Positions 35,501 through 48,100 are shown, counted from the stretch's first letter. The stretch is 64,000 nucleotides of DNA from Membranipora membranacea (GCA_914767715.1 OU612071.1:19030948-19094947), one strand, 5' to 3'. Notes: a model not told the origin generated them from the sequence alone. Translations and numbers: made by a program.

Positions 35501-38500
35501 TTAAGCCTGTCTCCGCTGAACAGAATAGTCAACCGCCTTAGATTTCCTTTTTTGGTGTCTTCCTTTTTTCTTGCGACTTAACTCCGCACCCAAGGTCCCT
35601 TCTGCAAAATTGGAAATAAGATCATCACACATAAGCTCACCTGGAGACAAATAAAATTCAGTGATGTCAAAATCAATAAAATTTATAGCAGGATGAATGG
35701 TTTATCTGCGTTGTAAATTTTAATCAGAAGTTTAAGTTTAGAGTTTAGAGTTTAGAGTTTAGAGTTTAGAGTTTAGAGTTTAGAGTTTAGAGTTTTGAGT
35801 TTTGAGTTTTGAGTTTTGAGTTTTGAGTTTTGAGTTTTGAGTTTTGAGTTTTGAGTTTTGAGTTTTGAGTTTTGAGTTTTGAGTTTTGAGTTTTGAGTTT
35901 TGAGTTTTGAGTTTTGAGTTTTGAGTTTTGAGTTTTGAGTTTTGAGTTTTGAGTTTTGAGTTTTGAGTTTTGAGTTTTGAGTTTTGAGTTTTGAGTTTTG
36001 AGTTTTGAGTTTTGAGTTTTGAGTTTTGAGTTTTGAGTTTGAGTTTGAGTTTGAGTTTGAGTTTGAGTTTGAGTTTTGAGTTTAAGTTTAAGTTAAGAGA
36101 TAAAAAATGACTCAACCACAGAAGCCACACACATGGAAATATGTAATAAATTATATTTTTATCACCTCTGAAATAATTCTGACATACTCTCTAAGTACAT
36201 TGAACTCTATGTTCACAATCAATCACTCGATTGATCAGCTAACATGTTCTGGCATAATATCAGCAATTATAAACCTGCAGTCACTTAGCCTTTTCCTTGT
36301 TCTCATTAGGTCTCAAACAAACAAACAGAACATGATGCTAAATGCTGTGGTCTAATAACCTAATAAATATTCAGGCTTGCTCCTTATAAGCAGGACGGGA
36401 GAATGTCCATGTAACTCATTTAGAAACTAGATAGCCAGCTACATATTCAAGTTTGAAGCTGTGGTCTCTACGAAGTACAAGATAGTGTGGCTTCCCTCTA
36501 CTTAATACTAGCATGATCACACCTCTTCATGAGACCTTATTCGCTTACTACTTGTGTAACCTTATTTCTTTTTCGTTTATCTACTTTGCCTCAACAGACC
36601 CTTTAACAATAAAAAAGCTGATATTCTTTGGCCATTGCTCATTTTTCTGTCAGAACTGTCAACCGACTGCCAAAATGTTCAACTGTCTTGGTTGGATTGA
36701 CAAACAACCAAAAATTTCATGTCCAAATCCACCCCAAATGTCCAAAATTGAAGGATCACCGCTATATCTCATGTAAATATAGGCAATAGATGCATTATGG
36801 ATGGTATTTTTTTAAAATGTTTTCAGGTAATAACGATGCGCTCTGTCAAAATAAACAGCTCCTGTACATACCAGTATTATAGCATACAATCATCCATAGT
36901 TCCATGAGACAAGTTAGAATCTATTCACTCAAGCGAAACAATGAAGGATAATAGTCATATATCTTACTAGATCCTGATCGTTTGGCAGACAAGTTAGCTC
37001 CATCCAGTCTTCCTGAAATAGAGACAATAGTCATGACGTCAGTATTTAAAGATAACACAACAAATTTATAATTTCTGCATTGCAGAAACGCCCCAATGGC
37101 AGAGATTTCGAATGGATCACATGAAAAACAATAAGGAAAAAAAATAGGAAGTATATGATGCTGGCCCTCATACCTAGGCTCAGGGAAGATAATTTTAAAA
37201 TCACTTCATGATACACTCAACATTACATAAGTACATCTACTGTGAGGCACTTGTTGGTGAGATTGTGACATATAAATGTGTAGTAGCAATAGTTGCTCTG
37301 GCTTCAACAGCTTCCAGTTATAAATTGATTGTGATCATTCTTAAGTCCTGCCAAGGTCTAGTTATTCAGTATTTTTTGAAAGCGGGATGTATGGCGCTGG
37401 TTCTTTAAATTTGACTGAATCATTTACTGATGAGATCAATAGGTTTAGTTGTGTTGGAAGGTTCCATGTTCTCTACAGGAATATGGATGTTACATTACAA
37501 CTTTATTGAGCTCACAGATTTGAAACAGGATTGACAGAATTAACCTAAAACCACTGCTGCCACACAGGCTATGTGTCCTCATTGAATTCTGTATAAAAAA
37601 CTAATATTGTGAGTCTGCAAACTGAGCACTGTCACCTAATGGGCCAATGGTTTGCACAAACAAATCATCAAAATCAGGGTTTGAATTGAATTGTCTAGCG
37701 TACGTTGTGATATTGATAGTTGATAATGCAGCTGTCTTCAGCTGGAGTGTTAATTCCATACCCTGATTTTGAAGATAAGTTAGTGCTGGTTGTTTGCATA
37801 TTACGTGATAATTCCGAGGCCAAAGCCTCAATTAGTTATCTCGGATGTATATATAATTCAGTGAGAAAAGATTGCCTGAGTGGCAGGAGTAGTTTGACCA
37901 TCATTGCTCTCTTTTGCTACACACAAAAAAAAGTTAGCGTTGATTCGATTCTGAGATAGTTCCCCTACTTCACCCTTGCAAAGAATTATCTTGACTCTAA
38001 GATGACCTGCCAATTAAAGAACAATCAGCTGTGGTTTGATACTTTGAAATAATCAACTGTCTTTTGAAACTAGCAAGAGGTGGTTTAAGAGTAAAATTAA
38101 CTATAAAATATGATTCTTATTTGATTAATTCTAAGGGTTAGGTGGGGAACTATCTGAGAATCAACATCACCTTTATTTGGCTCTAATATGCCTATTGATT
38201 TTTAATAAGAGTCATTTTAATTCTAACTTTTCTCTGTGTGTAAGAGACAATATTTCAACAGTCATATATGATCTGTTTATCTGGTTTCGCAACTCTATTA
38301 TGTTGTTAACCTGTCAACTTGAATACCATAGCAGTATGCTGTATTGGACTTAACACATGTCACCTTGTCTATACTTATATTCAATTAAATTAAATTAAAA
38401 TTCAACCATTAAGAAGCTGACCTTTACTTCCAGCCCTTCTTCTCCTATAATGGTGTTTCTTTCCTTTCGCTTTACCAGCCTCTGTACCTTTTGAAGCAAG

Positions 38501-38899
38501 TACCCTTCTTTTACTGGACTTTTTTTCTGAACATCAAAATGTATCAGATGATTCTTTTGTATTTGACTATACAATTTGAGCAAAGCACAGCCTTTCTACC
38601 TAGGATAGAATGATTATAAGCCATAGAATGATTGATGTGGTTATAATGGTGTCTTTGCAAGAGAACGCATTGGTGCCAGCTTGAAGACACAGTATTTAAG
38701 CCGTCACTTGGTTGGTCACTTTTGAAGAAACAAAAACTGAACAGTATGAAATGTTTAGGGTAGTTTATTTTATGAACCTTTACACCTTTATAAACTTGAA
38801 CAAGCTCAAGCTCAAGCTTATAAATTGATAACCCCACTATCGCCAGTATGCTAATTGCCGCTACACTTCCTACTGCAGCATACACGGAGCTGCTACTTA
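35501..38899 (-). CDS. Single-pass membrane protein with basic cytoplasmic tail, 3' end
   Basis: Four minus-strand exons, 38899-38786, 38526-38428, 37012-36968 and 35601-35501, all join in phase 1 and end in TAA at 35503-35501. The first encodes SSSSVYAAVGSVAAISILAI and the rest of a transmembrane helix, then YKLELELVQVYK. The next three encode a tail rich in Lys/Arg (runs such as RRRRAG, SRKKKGRHQKRKSK). About 118 residues are covered; the ectodomain exons upstream were not identified, as the acceptor at 38900 shows that at least one exists. With the N-terminal side outside, the tail would be cytoplasmic and could carry a nuclear-import-like or membrane-binding cluster. I do not recognise the family. 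The exons are supported by phase agreement at three junctions. Confidence 0.62.
35731..36097 (+). repeat. Composite minisatellite: TTTAGAG x8, TTTTGAG x35, TTTGAG x6
   Basis: The order is TTTAAG, eight TTTAGAG (35737-35792), thirty-five perfect TTTTGAG (35793-36037), six TTTGAG (36038-36073), one TTTTGAG, two TTTAAG and TTAAG. It lies in the last intron of the membrane-protein gene. The 116-codon minus-strand frame (KLKTQNS repeats) is its translation and not a protein. Confidence 0.97.
37938..38167. mobile_element. 230-bp MITE / foldback element
   Basis: The left arm GTTGATTCGATTCTGAGATA then GTTCCCC matches the reverse complement of the right arm (GTTGATTCTCAGATAGTTCC, ending at 38167), with further matching around CCCTT. 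Arms are about 45 bp and there is no coding capacity. It sits in an intron of the membrane-protein gene. Confidence 0.6.
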
Positions 38900-40030
38900 C
38901 TAGAACATATGTAACAATAATAATTCCATCAAGTGACCATTTTATTAGTGCAATCAATCATATCCAAATCAAGACTAAAGCGTAAATAGCATTTTTTGTG
39001 CTCAAGTAGCATATTAGAAATGCGGGAATCATTGATACCAACGGCCCTGGACTACTGCTTAGATTCCCAGGCTATATTTAATATGCTAGTCGAGTTAGCC
39101 AATCTGCTTGGTGGCAGAAAAACCATGTGTTAAGTGTTCTGACTGTATGAGTTAAGATTAATATTCCTGTCCATTTGGAGAAATTTAGTGGATATGCATC
39201 ACACATCACGAAAATAAATCGATAGATAACCAAATTATGAGTAAAAACATAATTTTTTAAATAAAAAGCTCCATTTTGCCAGTCACTATGTCTGCCACTG
39301 AACCCATTGTAATAACAAGGATCTTGTAAAACATCCTCCTGTCTAAACACTATTTTCCGACCAAAGATCTGCAGCATCTCTCAAAACCTTTACAACTGTT
39401 TTTTTTCAATCCTGATGTCTTATATTAAAGGGCAACCAAGGTTTCACATAGCTCAGAAGCTAACTTATAATGCAGTATTACACCCTTATGACCCAGCTTT
39501 TGACCCAGAATAATCCAGATTGTACAATATCAGATGTTATGTATCCAATATACATACATACCATAAATGTGATACAATAATTTATGTCAGAAAACAGGTG
39601 AAATATGAAGAGGTGTTTTACACAAATGGCACACTGATTTCTGTCAGAGTCAATTAAATGATTTATTGCGCATGTGCAGTGACCTGGAAAATGATAGGGA
39701 ACGGCTAATAACGAGGATTAACGAGTAGTATCATATTGTTTATTATGCTGTGCTGGCTGTGCGGTACATTTATCAAATACAGATTGGCTGTTTCCGGTTT
39801 CCTGCTTGAGATTGTGGATCTTAGTCTAATATTGGGATGTATGGTTGGTAAGTATGAGCACCCCTGATATGAAAATAAGTCAGAATATCTCGGTATAACT
39901 CTCTTTCCTCGTGTGTATCTGAAAGTTTGAGACTGTGGTGGAATTAGTTTTCCTAACATTATCCTTTGAAAAGTTGAATAGTACACCATTTATCTACTTT
40001 GTTTAGTATCTGCTAAGTTGCATTTTTACC
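38900..40030. other. Non-coding or undetected exons of the membrane-protein gene
   Basis: Two open frames of 94-99 codons on the minus strand show no domain or matching phase and splice signals. Ectodomain exons of the gene ending at 35501 may lie here or beyond; none could be supported. Confidence 0.3.
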
Positions 40031-40840
40031 ATGCATGAGTGTGATGATGGGATGGAAGTTGATGGTACTAGTTGTGAGCCTGCCAATATGATTGATAATG
40101 ATGACATTGATTGTGGTGAGAGAGAATGTGCTGATCAGCATGCTGTTGTTGCTGAATCTGTGAGAGGTGAAGGGAGTAGTAGTAGTGGACCGGACCCAGA
40201 CCTTATTCATTTGCCCCTGTGAAGGCCTGCTCTGGGAAATATATGGCACTTTCAACCCCAACCTTGTCCCAGGGAGTTTTATTTGCCCTGGCTGAAGAAG
40301 AGGAGGATGAGGGTGATGACAGTGATAGTAGTAGTAGTAGTAGTAGCAGCAGTACAACAACATCTTTCAATACCAGTGTAAATCTCATGGATGGCCCAAT
40401 AAATATGCCTGGTTGTCTGTGTAGTCGATGCCTATGTATGGAGAAAGAATGTGAGAATGTGTGTTGCCTGCAAGAAAACTTTGATGGTGTTATATTTAGG
40501 AATGGATTTGTGCCTGGCCCTGATTCTTGTGTGTGTATGTCTGTGGAGATCCAACACATTCTTGACCCCATCACGCTTGGCCTGGCATGGCAGCGTCAGC
40601 AGATGTTGAAAGGCTTGAAGGACTAACTGTCCTTTAGAGTTATTAAGAACCGAGAGTACCGCCACCACGCTTACGTTTGTTATGTGCAGCTGGTCCATGG
40701 GTTGATAGGTAAAAGACACCGTAAAGTGATTCCATCATGTGTGGTCAACTATATTAGGCAGTTGTGGCCAGACCCTAATGGGCGATACGTTGGATTCCGT
40801 GCGCCTGAACAGGTAGAGGCAATTCAATCGATTGAATGAT
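40031..40840 (+). pseudogene. P2X7 C-terminal cysteine-rich domain protein, broken
   Basis: A first frame from ATG 40031 (MHECDDGMEVDG, acidic and Ser-rich) runs out at 40222. Near 40195 the reading must shift by one base to continue as RPYSFAPVK, then an acidic EEEEDEGDDSDSSSSS run, CLCSRCLCMEKECENVCC and CVCMSVE. A single in-frame TAA at 40624 is followed, still in frame, by NREYRHHAYVCYVQLVHG, GKRHRKVIPSCVVNYIRQLW and GRYVGF, ending TGA at 40838. The order and spacing match the intracellular ballast domain of P2X7 receptors, which many invertebrates carry as stand-alone multicopy genes. There are no receptor channel segments and no introns. One frameshift and one stop suggest a pseudogene, unless they are sequencing errors. 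Confidence 0.82.
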
Positions 40841-41285
40841 CATGTGATTGATATGAATTGAGAGAGTGGCTGTTGTTCTGATTTTTTATATATAAATGTA
40901 TGTATATACGTTGATGATGGAAACAATTGAATGATCATCTGATTGACATGAAATGTGAAAGTGACTGTTGTTCTGAGTTTATATGAATGTATGTATATAC
41001 GTTGATGATGGAAACGATTGAATGGTCATCTGATTGACATGAAATGTGTAAGTGAATGTTGTTCTGAGTTTATATATATAAATGTATGTATATACGTTGA
41101 TGATGGAAACAATTGAATGATCATCTGATTGACATGAAATGTGAAAGTGACTGTTGTTCTGAGTTTGTATATATATATAAATGTATGTATATACGTTGAT
41201 GATGGAAACGATTGAATGATCATCTGATTGACATGAATTGAGTGAGTGGCTCGTTTATATAAATATATGTACATACGTTGTATTA
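40828..41285 (+). repeat. Minisatellite, five ~95-bp units
   Basis: Units contain GATTGAATGATCATCTGATT, GACATGAAATGTGAAAGTGA, TGTTGTTCTGAG, a TATATA stretch of variable length, and ACGTTGATGATGGAAAC. The first unit includes the last codons and TGA of the P2X7-domain frame, so the array was seeded from that gene end. The 82-codon minus-strand frame is an artefact. Confidence 0.9.
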
Positions 41286-41590
41286 ACTAACAAGGAAAAA
41301 TGTATAACAAAAATTTATGTTCATAATTATTTGTTGTGTTAACGTTGTAGATTATGGAGACAAGTCAGGCAAAAAACCAGTCTACAAATCAGGTCATGGT
41401 GTGAGGTCAGAATCTGGACATATACTTCTCCTTAAGTTCTGCCAAAGATGGTTTCACTGCTGCTTTCGAGATCTTGGTAGAAGGTATCTAAAACATACAT
41501 AATTTAATAATAGTAATACTTAATTTGAGACGATTGATAGGTTATCAGACTATCATTATTGGTGTATCGACAACCTCCTTGGCATAAAAG
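41286..41590. other. Short gap, unassigned
   Basis: Contains a TTGTAG followed by an open stretch (YGDKSGKKPVYKSG-like) on the plus strand. No domain or partner exon was found, so it is not called. Confidence 0.25.
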
Positions 41591-43183
41591 TCACTTATTC
41601 AGTTCAAAATGCCTATTTTCAGAGTTGCTCCCCCATTGACCAGAGTGGGGGCAACTCTGAATGTAGGCCTTATCTAATATTGATTTCTCTCTGCACACTC
41701 GGTTGAGACAAAAATAAGATGATAGCATTAAATAACCACATACCACTGAACAATTTTTTGTGTGCTCCGATGCTGTAGCCATGATCCTTGCCCTGATCCT
41801 CTCTCTGAAACTGTATGTCCATTGTACATATACCTTTCTTAGCCTGTAAGCCTTTGAGGCCTTCGACCAGGTCATCCTCATCACTGGATCTCCATTCTCA
41901 TCTGTAAATTATAACAAATTCAACAGTGAAAAATGTGGTTATATTGATCTTGATGTGTTATTGAAAATGCAATTTACCCGAATTCTCTGGGAGCTTATTT
42001 TGTTATCTGAGCAGTCATGATATCAGTTTGATGACATACCTTTCTTTACATCTCTGTTACAATTCTCGTTATGATCCAGAATAGCCAATTGAACACGGCC
42101 ATTGTATACTGAGGGCTCGTAATCAATTCTTTTGGATGCATAACTCAGCAACAAGCTGTGGAGGACTTCTAGTACTCCTGTATGCTGGCCATGTGCCGTC
42201 TGCCTTAACTGACTCAGAAAGTTGGCATTAGAGATATGGCTCAACAGAACTCTGTGAGCAGGACCGTCTTTTTCAAGCCATGCAATACTCCTGTCAGCGT
42301 CCCTAAAAAAGTTTCATGATGAATGAGCAATTTGGTAAAGCTGATGCAGTGAACGCGCTATGATATTGATATTGTTATGAAAATTATTCTTTGCTTTTTT
42401 TTATAGGTTGTGAAGAATGATGGAACATAATTGTATACTGATGATGGCAACAACAGATTGGATTGCGCTCAATGGATTATAGACCTTAACCAAACGCTAC
42501 TACGTATGAATTCTCAGCTTAATCGTGAAATACCTAGATATGGTGTCATGGAGACACTTATTAAACTTTGTGTTGAATGGAAAACCACTATGGACATCAA
42601 TGACGTGAAAGGCGACACTTGTGAACATTTCGACCAATAACTCAGCATCACCCCCGCAGTTTGCAGCCGACCACCAGAGATGATTAGTGATCTCCGGAAT
42701 CCAGGGTAGCAACTTTCTCTCTTCCTATATCACAGAAAACAAAACGGATTATGTACCTGAAAATAACACAGACAGGACTAAACCATACATCCCCAGGTAC
42801 GACTGATGCTATGCTCTGGACCCTTTTATTTTCTTTCTATCATCCCTGTTACTCGCTATCTGAAATATGAAAACAAGATTTGCTGACTGCTGCTCTGTTA
42901 CTGTTACTTGATTTATCATTAATAATATAAATTTGATGATGTCCTTCAAACTCTCAATGTCACCTTTGTTTTGCACTTTTTGTTCAGGTTTTTAGTAATG
43001 TTTTTGGCCATATGCCAAACATCAAGCCCGTGCAATATATTTGGTTCATTTTTTCTCATGTGAGCCCGGATTGAAATTGAGCAATCAGTGGTGATGCTCT
43101 TCAGTTTAGCTCCCAGGTCAGCCTTGGCTTCGGTGACAAGCTCCACAAAAGCCTCCTTCTCAGCCATGGTGCTGGAGCTGGGT
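41591..43183 (-). CDS. Transposase-like protein (DVWH / HTG-LE-H family), intron-containing
   Basis: Exons 43183-42964, 42724-42534, 42302-42040 and 41901-41744 join in phase for 277 codons without a stop. Blocks: SITTDCSISIRAHMRK, ILHGLDVWHMAKNI, LLPWIPEITNHLWW, HGQHTGVLEVLHSLLLSY, VQLAILDHNEN. These are conserved, in this order, in a large invertebrate and fish family of uncharacterised transposase-like proteins, where TTD and the later acidic residues look like an RNase H-fold core. A possible last exon, from about 41691 to a TGA at 41591, fits by frame. The N-terminal exons are missing; a reverse-transcriptase relic lies just upstream. Regular introns and no stops suggest a retained, perhaps domesticated, gene, though recent origin is not excluded. 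Molecular function is inferred only. Confidence 0.74.
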
Positions 43184-43639
43184 CTGTAAGAAGACAGAGC
43201 TATGTAGTTATATTTATTCTATTAAATATAAAGTAATTAATTAAAGAGTACCCAAAGACCGAAGCATTTTATAGTCAGGCAGTTAATTATGTCAAAGTTG
43301 TGTCAAATTCGCGTGGTAATAATTTTATCTTCTTTTAAAGTTTTTAATTTAACAAATAAAAATTATAAATTTTAGTTATTGTTATCAAATTAAATTATAT
43401 CATATCATAAATAAATGCTAAACAAATTTATCTCTAATACTCAAGATACTCACAAATCAAATATGGATGTGCCTTTGCACCTGCATCTGTATCAGAGGAT
43501 GGATGAAGGTAACTCACCTCCTTATTCCATACTTCTCTGACTCTTATAACAATCCAATATTGCTATGTTTGAGCCCACTTCACATAACTGCACAATGATA
43601 ACAATATAGATATATCTCCCATCAACCATCTCAATTTAT

Positions 43640-44100
43640 CCCTGGCTCTGCCTTGCCTCCTCCTTTCTTGTGAATTGTATTCCCCAGTTATTCGAATGTG
43701 GTTCTTGGAGGCAAAGTGGCATGCGCAGGGTCATCATACTCCTTTAATCTGATGTTGTCCCTACTATCTTCTTGGGGTAAGTACTCAGTTTTAGACCTAA
43801 TGACTTTAAGGCCCACATCCTCTAATCTTCTTCTCCAGTCTTCTAAACTCTCTCCCACATCGACTCGACTCTCATCACATAAAACCAAATCATCTGTAAA
43901 CAGTATACTCCATGGTGTGTCTTCTCCATTGACATCTGAGATAACATCAATAGTTATTATAAGACAGTAATGGGCCTAGGGCTGTTCCTTGGTGTAGTCT
44001 AATTTGCACTCTTATGTCTTCTGTCTATCCTGCATTTGTTACCGCTATTGTGGTTGATTCCTTGTACATATCCTTGATGATGTCAATGTATTGTTCAGGC
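43640..44100 (-). pseudogene. Non-LTR reverse transcriptase fragment
   Basis: The minus strand from about 44097 reads PEQYIDIIKDMYKESTT, an in-frame stop, then LHQGTALGPLL; a frame change leads to IDVISD and LFTDDLVLCDESR with SLEDWRRRLEDVGLKV and SKTEYL. The FTDD block is the polymerase FADD motif. The fragment ends near LGNTIHKKG. One stop, at least one frameshift and missing ends show it is inactive. Confidence 0.85.
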
Positions 44101-45153
44101 ACATGATGCTTCCTCTCTGGTTAGGGAAAATTGAACAAGCTAATTACCTTGCATCGTCAGAATATTCTATCACTCAATGTTTTCATGTCTTTGTCCAACA
44201 GACCGAAAGGATTAACAGGTGTTTGCCTAATGGCTTCCCTTTCTATAAGTCCTACTTGCAAACTGATATTCACCTCTATTGAGTGATTGCTTGTTTCATA
44301 TAAAGCTTTTGACCACACAGAACCTTCCTCCTACAACTGGTTGAAGTCAAGGTTTTCACTGCAAAGTCTGCTGCATGTCTGAGTGAACTGAATATCGGGG
44401 ATTGTTTACCCCCAACAGCCCCTCCTTTATTGACAAAAAATCTATGTTTTGGATGACCCGCCTGATAGGACCTCCTGCTTTTAATCAACCATTTGCCTGA
44501 GCGAAGCAATCATTTTAAATACCCCAATAGTTAAGCTGGTTACTCGAGTTGCCCTCTCATACTGTTTGAGAAGACAACTTTTTATGCCACTGAAAAAATC
44601 CTACTACTGAGTTAAAAAAATAGATATTTATAGGTCAAAATTCCCTGGTAAAATTTATACCTCCCTGTTATATTTCCTATTCCCTGGTAGTTGATGGTAT
44701 TACAGCGATAGTACCCAGTTTTTTCTTCAAAATCAGATATTCTGAATAATACTGATACAATAGCGTAATGCCATTTACTTGCATAGCAGCCGTCCGAGAA
44801 CTTAGACTAGGTATATAGAAACTCAGGGTTATTGTTCTGTGTTGATATCAATTTTCCTGCCACAGTAATCAAAATTCTGGCATGTTGACAGTTGATATAT
44901 AAATCCAAATATAGATGCAGTTTATCGGGTGATTCATCTGGTTTTAGTTGTTGCTATCAGTTATATATTGGCTCCATACCAGCATCAACCACAGACCTGC
45001 TGCAATCATCATAAGCAGATATCGCTGTGTTTCGATTTTAACTAATTTATAGAATATATAGAAAAATGACCCCCATTCTGTTCATTAGATCTTTGCTTCC
45101 CTTGTTGACAGCTACTTAGATCTCTATGTTGCTGCGCTGTTCTATTAGTGACA
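44101..45153. other. Intergenic, no gene recognised
   Basis: A 77-codon minus-strand frame at 44509-44276 has no known domain and could be more of the reverse-transcriptase element. Otherwise AT-rich sequence before the start of the NC1 collagen-type gene; no promoter motif was identified. Confidence 0.35.
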
Positions 45154-48100
45154 ATGCCTACATCATCGGAAGAGCACGACAAAGCTAAAATGTGGACTAC
45201 TATGGAAACAGAGAAAGGAGGAAAATGGAATCGCTTCTCTCGATTCAAGTGAGTGTAGTGACCACTGTTAATTATTAATCAATGTCTGCAACCCCAGTCT
45301 CAACAATGAAATTATTAACCCATTAGCGCTGGTAGTATTTTTCTTTTGGGGAGGGGAGAATGGATAAAACAAGTTGAAAAACAATTATCTTGTCGGAAAG
45401 GTCTACTGATTGACAGACATGTTCTCCCTAGATTTGACCGTTACCAACAGCAACCTTGAGCACTGCAGAATAAATAGCCTGCTGCTATATTTAGCATCCT
45501 GTAAGCCTCCGCCATCCTATCATTCTTTTGATGCAAGTGGACAGCCACCGTCCCTGCACAATATTTCAGTGATTGTGAAAGTTGGAAGCTTCCCAAACAG
45601 TGATTGATACTTCTTGTTCACTGGAGCAAAAATTTAACATACCATTTTCATTCATGGCCTCCAATTGGTCCGGATCAGCTGATCATCAAATACTCAAGGG
45701 CATTAAAACATTCTTGCCTGTGCCTGGATTTGGATTCATTTCCATCCTTGGCACAGTATTAGAATTTTTAAAACACTCCTGCTAAAATTAACTCTTTAAG
45801 AGGTCATGCACTGTATGGACAGGATCAGTAGCGAATAGGCTTCAACACATCAAAAATTAGTTATTAACACTGATACAGTTATGGAAAAGGGAAGCTACTC
45901 CTCAGACAACTCGTAAGTTCTTGCAATAGTTTTTTTTCAATTGTCTCTGTATTTCTTTCGACCAGGAATTTACCCTTTATGGCAGATCAAGTGGTATGAT
46001 GGCAACCTATACTTCTACATTTCATTTTGATTTAGAATTTAGACTGCATCTTATGATAATGGACGGAGGGCGATTCCGGCAAGCCTATTTTGTGCTGCGA
46101 GCAGCCTCACTCAACTTTGCGCAATAAGCGGCTTGTCAACAGATTTGCTTCCAGTCGATGGAAAAGTCATCAACAGAGTCATGTCAACTGAAACGATGTC
46201 AGTTTTTCATGCAAATAATTTTTACAATTTCTCCCATTTAGTGTAACCTTATGTAATAACGTATAATAAGGTAATGGGATCATAACTGTACCAGTAATTA
46301 AGTGGTTAACCCAATCAAGAAATGTTTCAAACATAAGTGCATATCTAGCCCTTTAGGCCTGGCTTGTCACAGGTTTTGAAAGTGAAGCAGGGTGTTCCAC
46401 ATCTTAGTGTATTAGAAATGCATTGTGGGATGTTCTTAGCCAATTTCTTTTACCCCCTATCAATGAAACGGGCGCTGACTCCTTCCGCTTGCCAGGCACC
46501 TTAACCTTCGACTGTTGAATCTATATGACATGCAAAAACATGGCAATGAGGCCAACTTCTGATGACTGCTATGGACATTTTATTTGACATCCACCATAGT
46601 AGCACAGTTAACATATAATCCACCGACTGAAGCTAAAATTCCACAGCTGATATAATAACTATATTGTCAAATACTTCATTTCTGTCCCATACCTTGCGGT
46701 GGTCTGCCAAAATTCCCATGAATCAGCTGATTGTGAAATAAAATATTGGATTGTGACAGCATCACTTATTTTGATATTGTGGCATATCCTGCATGGTGTG
46801 TGCCAGGCTGTGATACAATAAGCCAACCACAGATACATGGTCATCAAATTCTAATAAATACTTATAATCCATTATTTTAATGAGCTCATCTAAATTTAAT
46901 ATCCAGTCAAAACTGTCAAGATATCTCATGGAAGCTATTAAAAATATATCTGTTGGCATAGAGACAAAGAAATGTCAATTGTGTTGCAGCGCATCCCTGG
47001 TTTGCAGATGATAATCTGGTTATGCAGTCACTTAACAAACTATTTACCCGTTAAAAACTACTTTAATGCTCTGCAAAAAAACCAATAAATCATCATTTCA
47101 TAGATTTTGTTTTTGCCTGACACTGATTATTTCACAAGTTGGAGGGAAGGGGGAGGGGTGAAGGTAACATGTAACATCGACAGGTTATGTGAATCAAGAT
47201 TAATTATGCAAACACAAACAAGGATTGCAATAATAGAATATGAGAGTATTTTGCCACCGCCACCTAGAACATGCATGATACAATTTGCCTGTTTATAGGG
47301 TATAGAGCTGCTGCTGGCTCACCAGTTTAATTGGATGACCAGACTGCCGGAAAATTCGAACCGACTTGTTCTATCCCTTCTGACAATTCACTTACTGTCG
47401 GCTCACCTTTATGCCAGTAGTTTTCTCTTCTCACACTGTCATTGGGGTATTGAAGCTGAATAATTTATAAGAATAAAGTTAGTGACTTTCTTTTTGCAGC
47501 TGCTGCGGAGGCTTTTATTCTGCAGTACCCATAACTCTGAGCCTGATAGCCTTGTTTCTGGTCATCGGCACAATATTTGGGGTGGGTGTCCGCTGGCACC
47601 AGATGACAGAGGAACTAAATCTGCTGAAAAAAGAGGTAAGAATAATCATTTTAGTGAATTCTGAACTAGACTAGACACTGGAACCATACAAAAATTGTCT
47701 ATCAACCCTCAACCAGCTATTTTGCGGAGAGTGACTGCAGTTTTCTTTGTCAGGAACATGATGACATCCTGGTAATACCCAGAAGAGCATAGCATACTGG
47801 TGATTGACATTCCATGATATATTATTATCCAAATCAAATCATATATACAAAAGACAAAACAACCAAAAGCTAACATAAAATTATCAAACACTTCAGGGTG
47901 AATTGAAAAAAACAGACGGTACTTATCAATAGTTCCTCAACAACGGTTCCTGTTTATTTTCATAGGTGAACATGTCACGTACATCCAACACAGCCATGGC
48001 ATCACAGCAGAAAGCAACCACAGACAAGCCTGCAACTGGAGTCGTCTACACAAGGTGGGGTAAAAAGACTTGCCCTGAAGACAATGAGCTGGTATATTCA

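Noticed and set aside
35731-36097. CRISPR array or interstitial telomere
   Set aside because: Units are 6-7 bp with no spacers, and TTTAGAG/TTTTGAG is not a known telomere motif.
35780-36130. 116-codon frame of KLKTQNS repeats (minus)
   Set aside because: It is the direct translation of the TTTTGAG minisatellite; a 7-bp repeat with no stop stays open in every cycle.
38544-38957. 137-codon single-exon membrane protein (minus)
   Set aside because: Only its N-terminal part (38899-38786) is a real exon; the rest reads through the intron past a GTGTAA donor.
41026-41274. 82-codon minus-strand frame with repeated peptides
   Set aside because: Artefact of the ~95-bp minisatellite.
41600-41660. 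Hairpin as a separate element (AGAGTTGC...GCAACTCT)
   Set aside because: It falls in a possible last exon of the transposase-like gene; too short and imperfect to separate.
44276-44509. 77-codon minus-strand gene
   Set aside because: No domain; probably part of the adjacent reverse-transcriptase element or chance.
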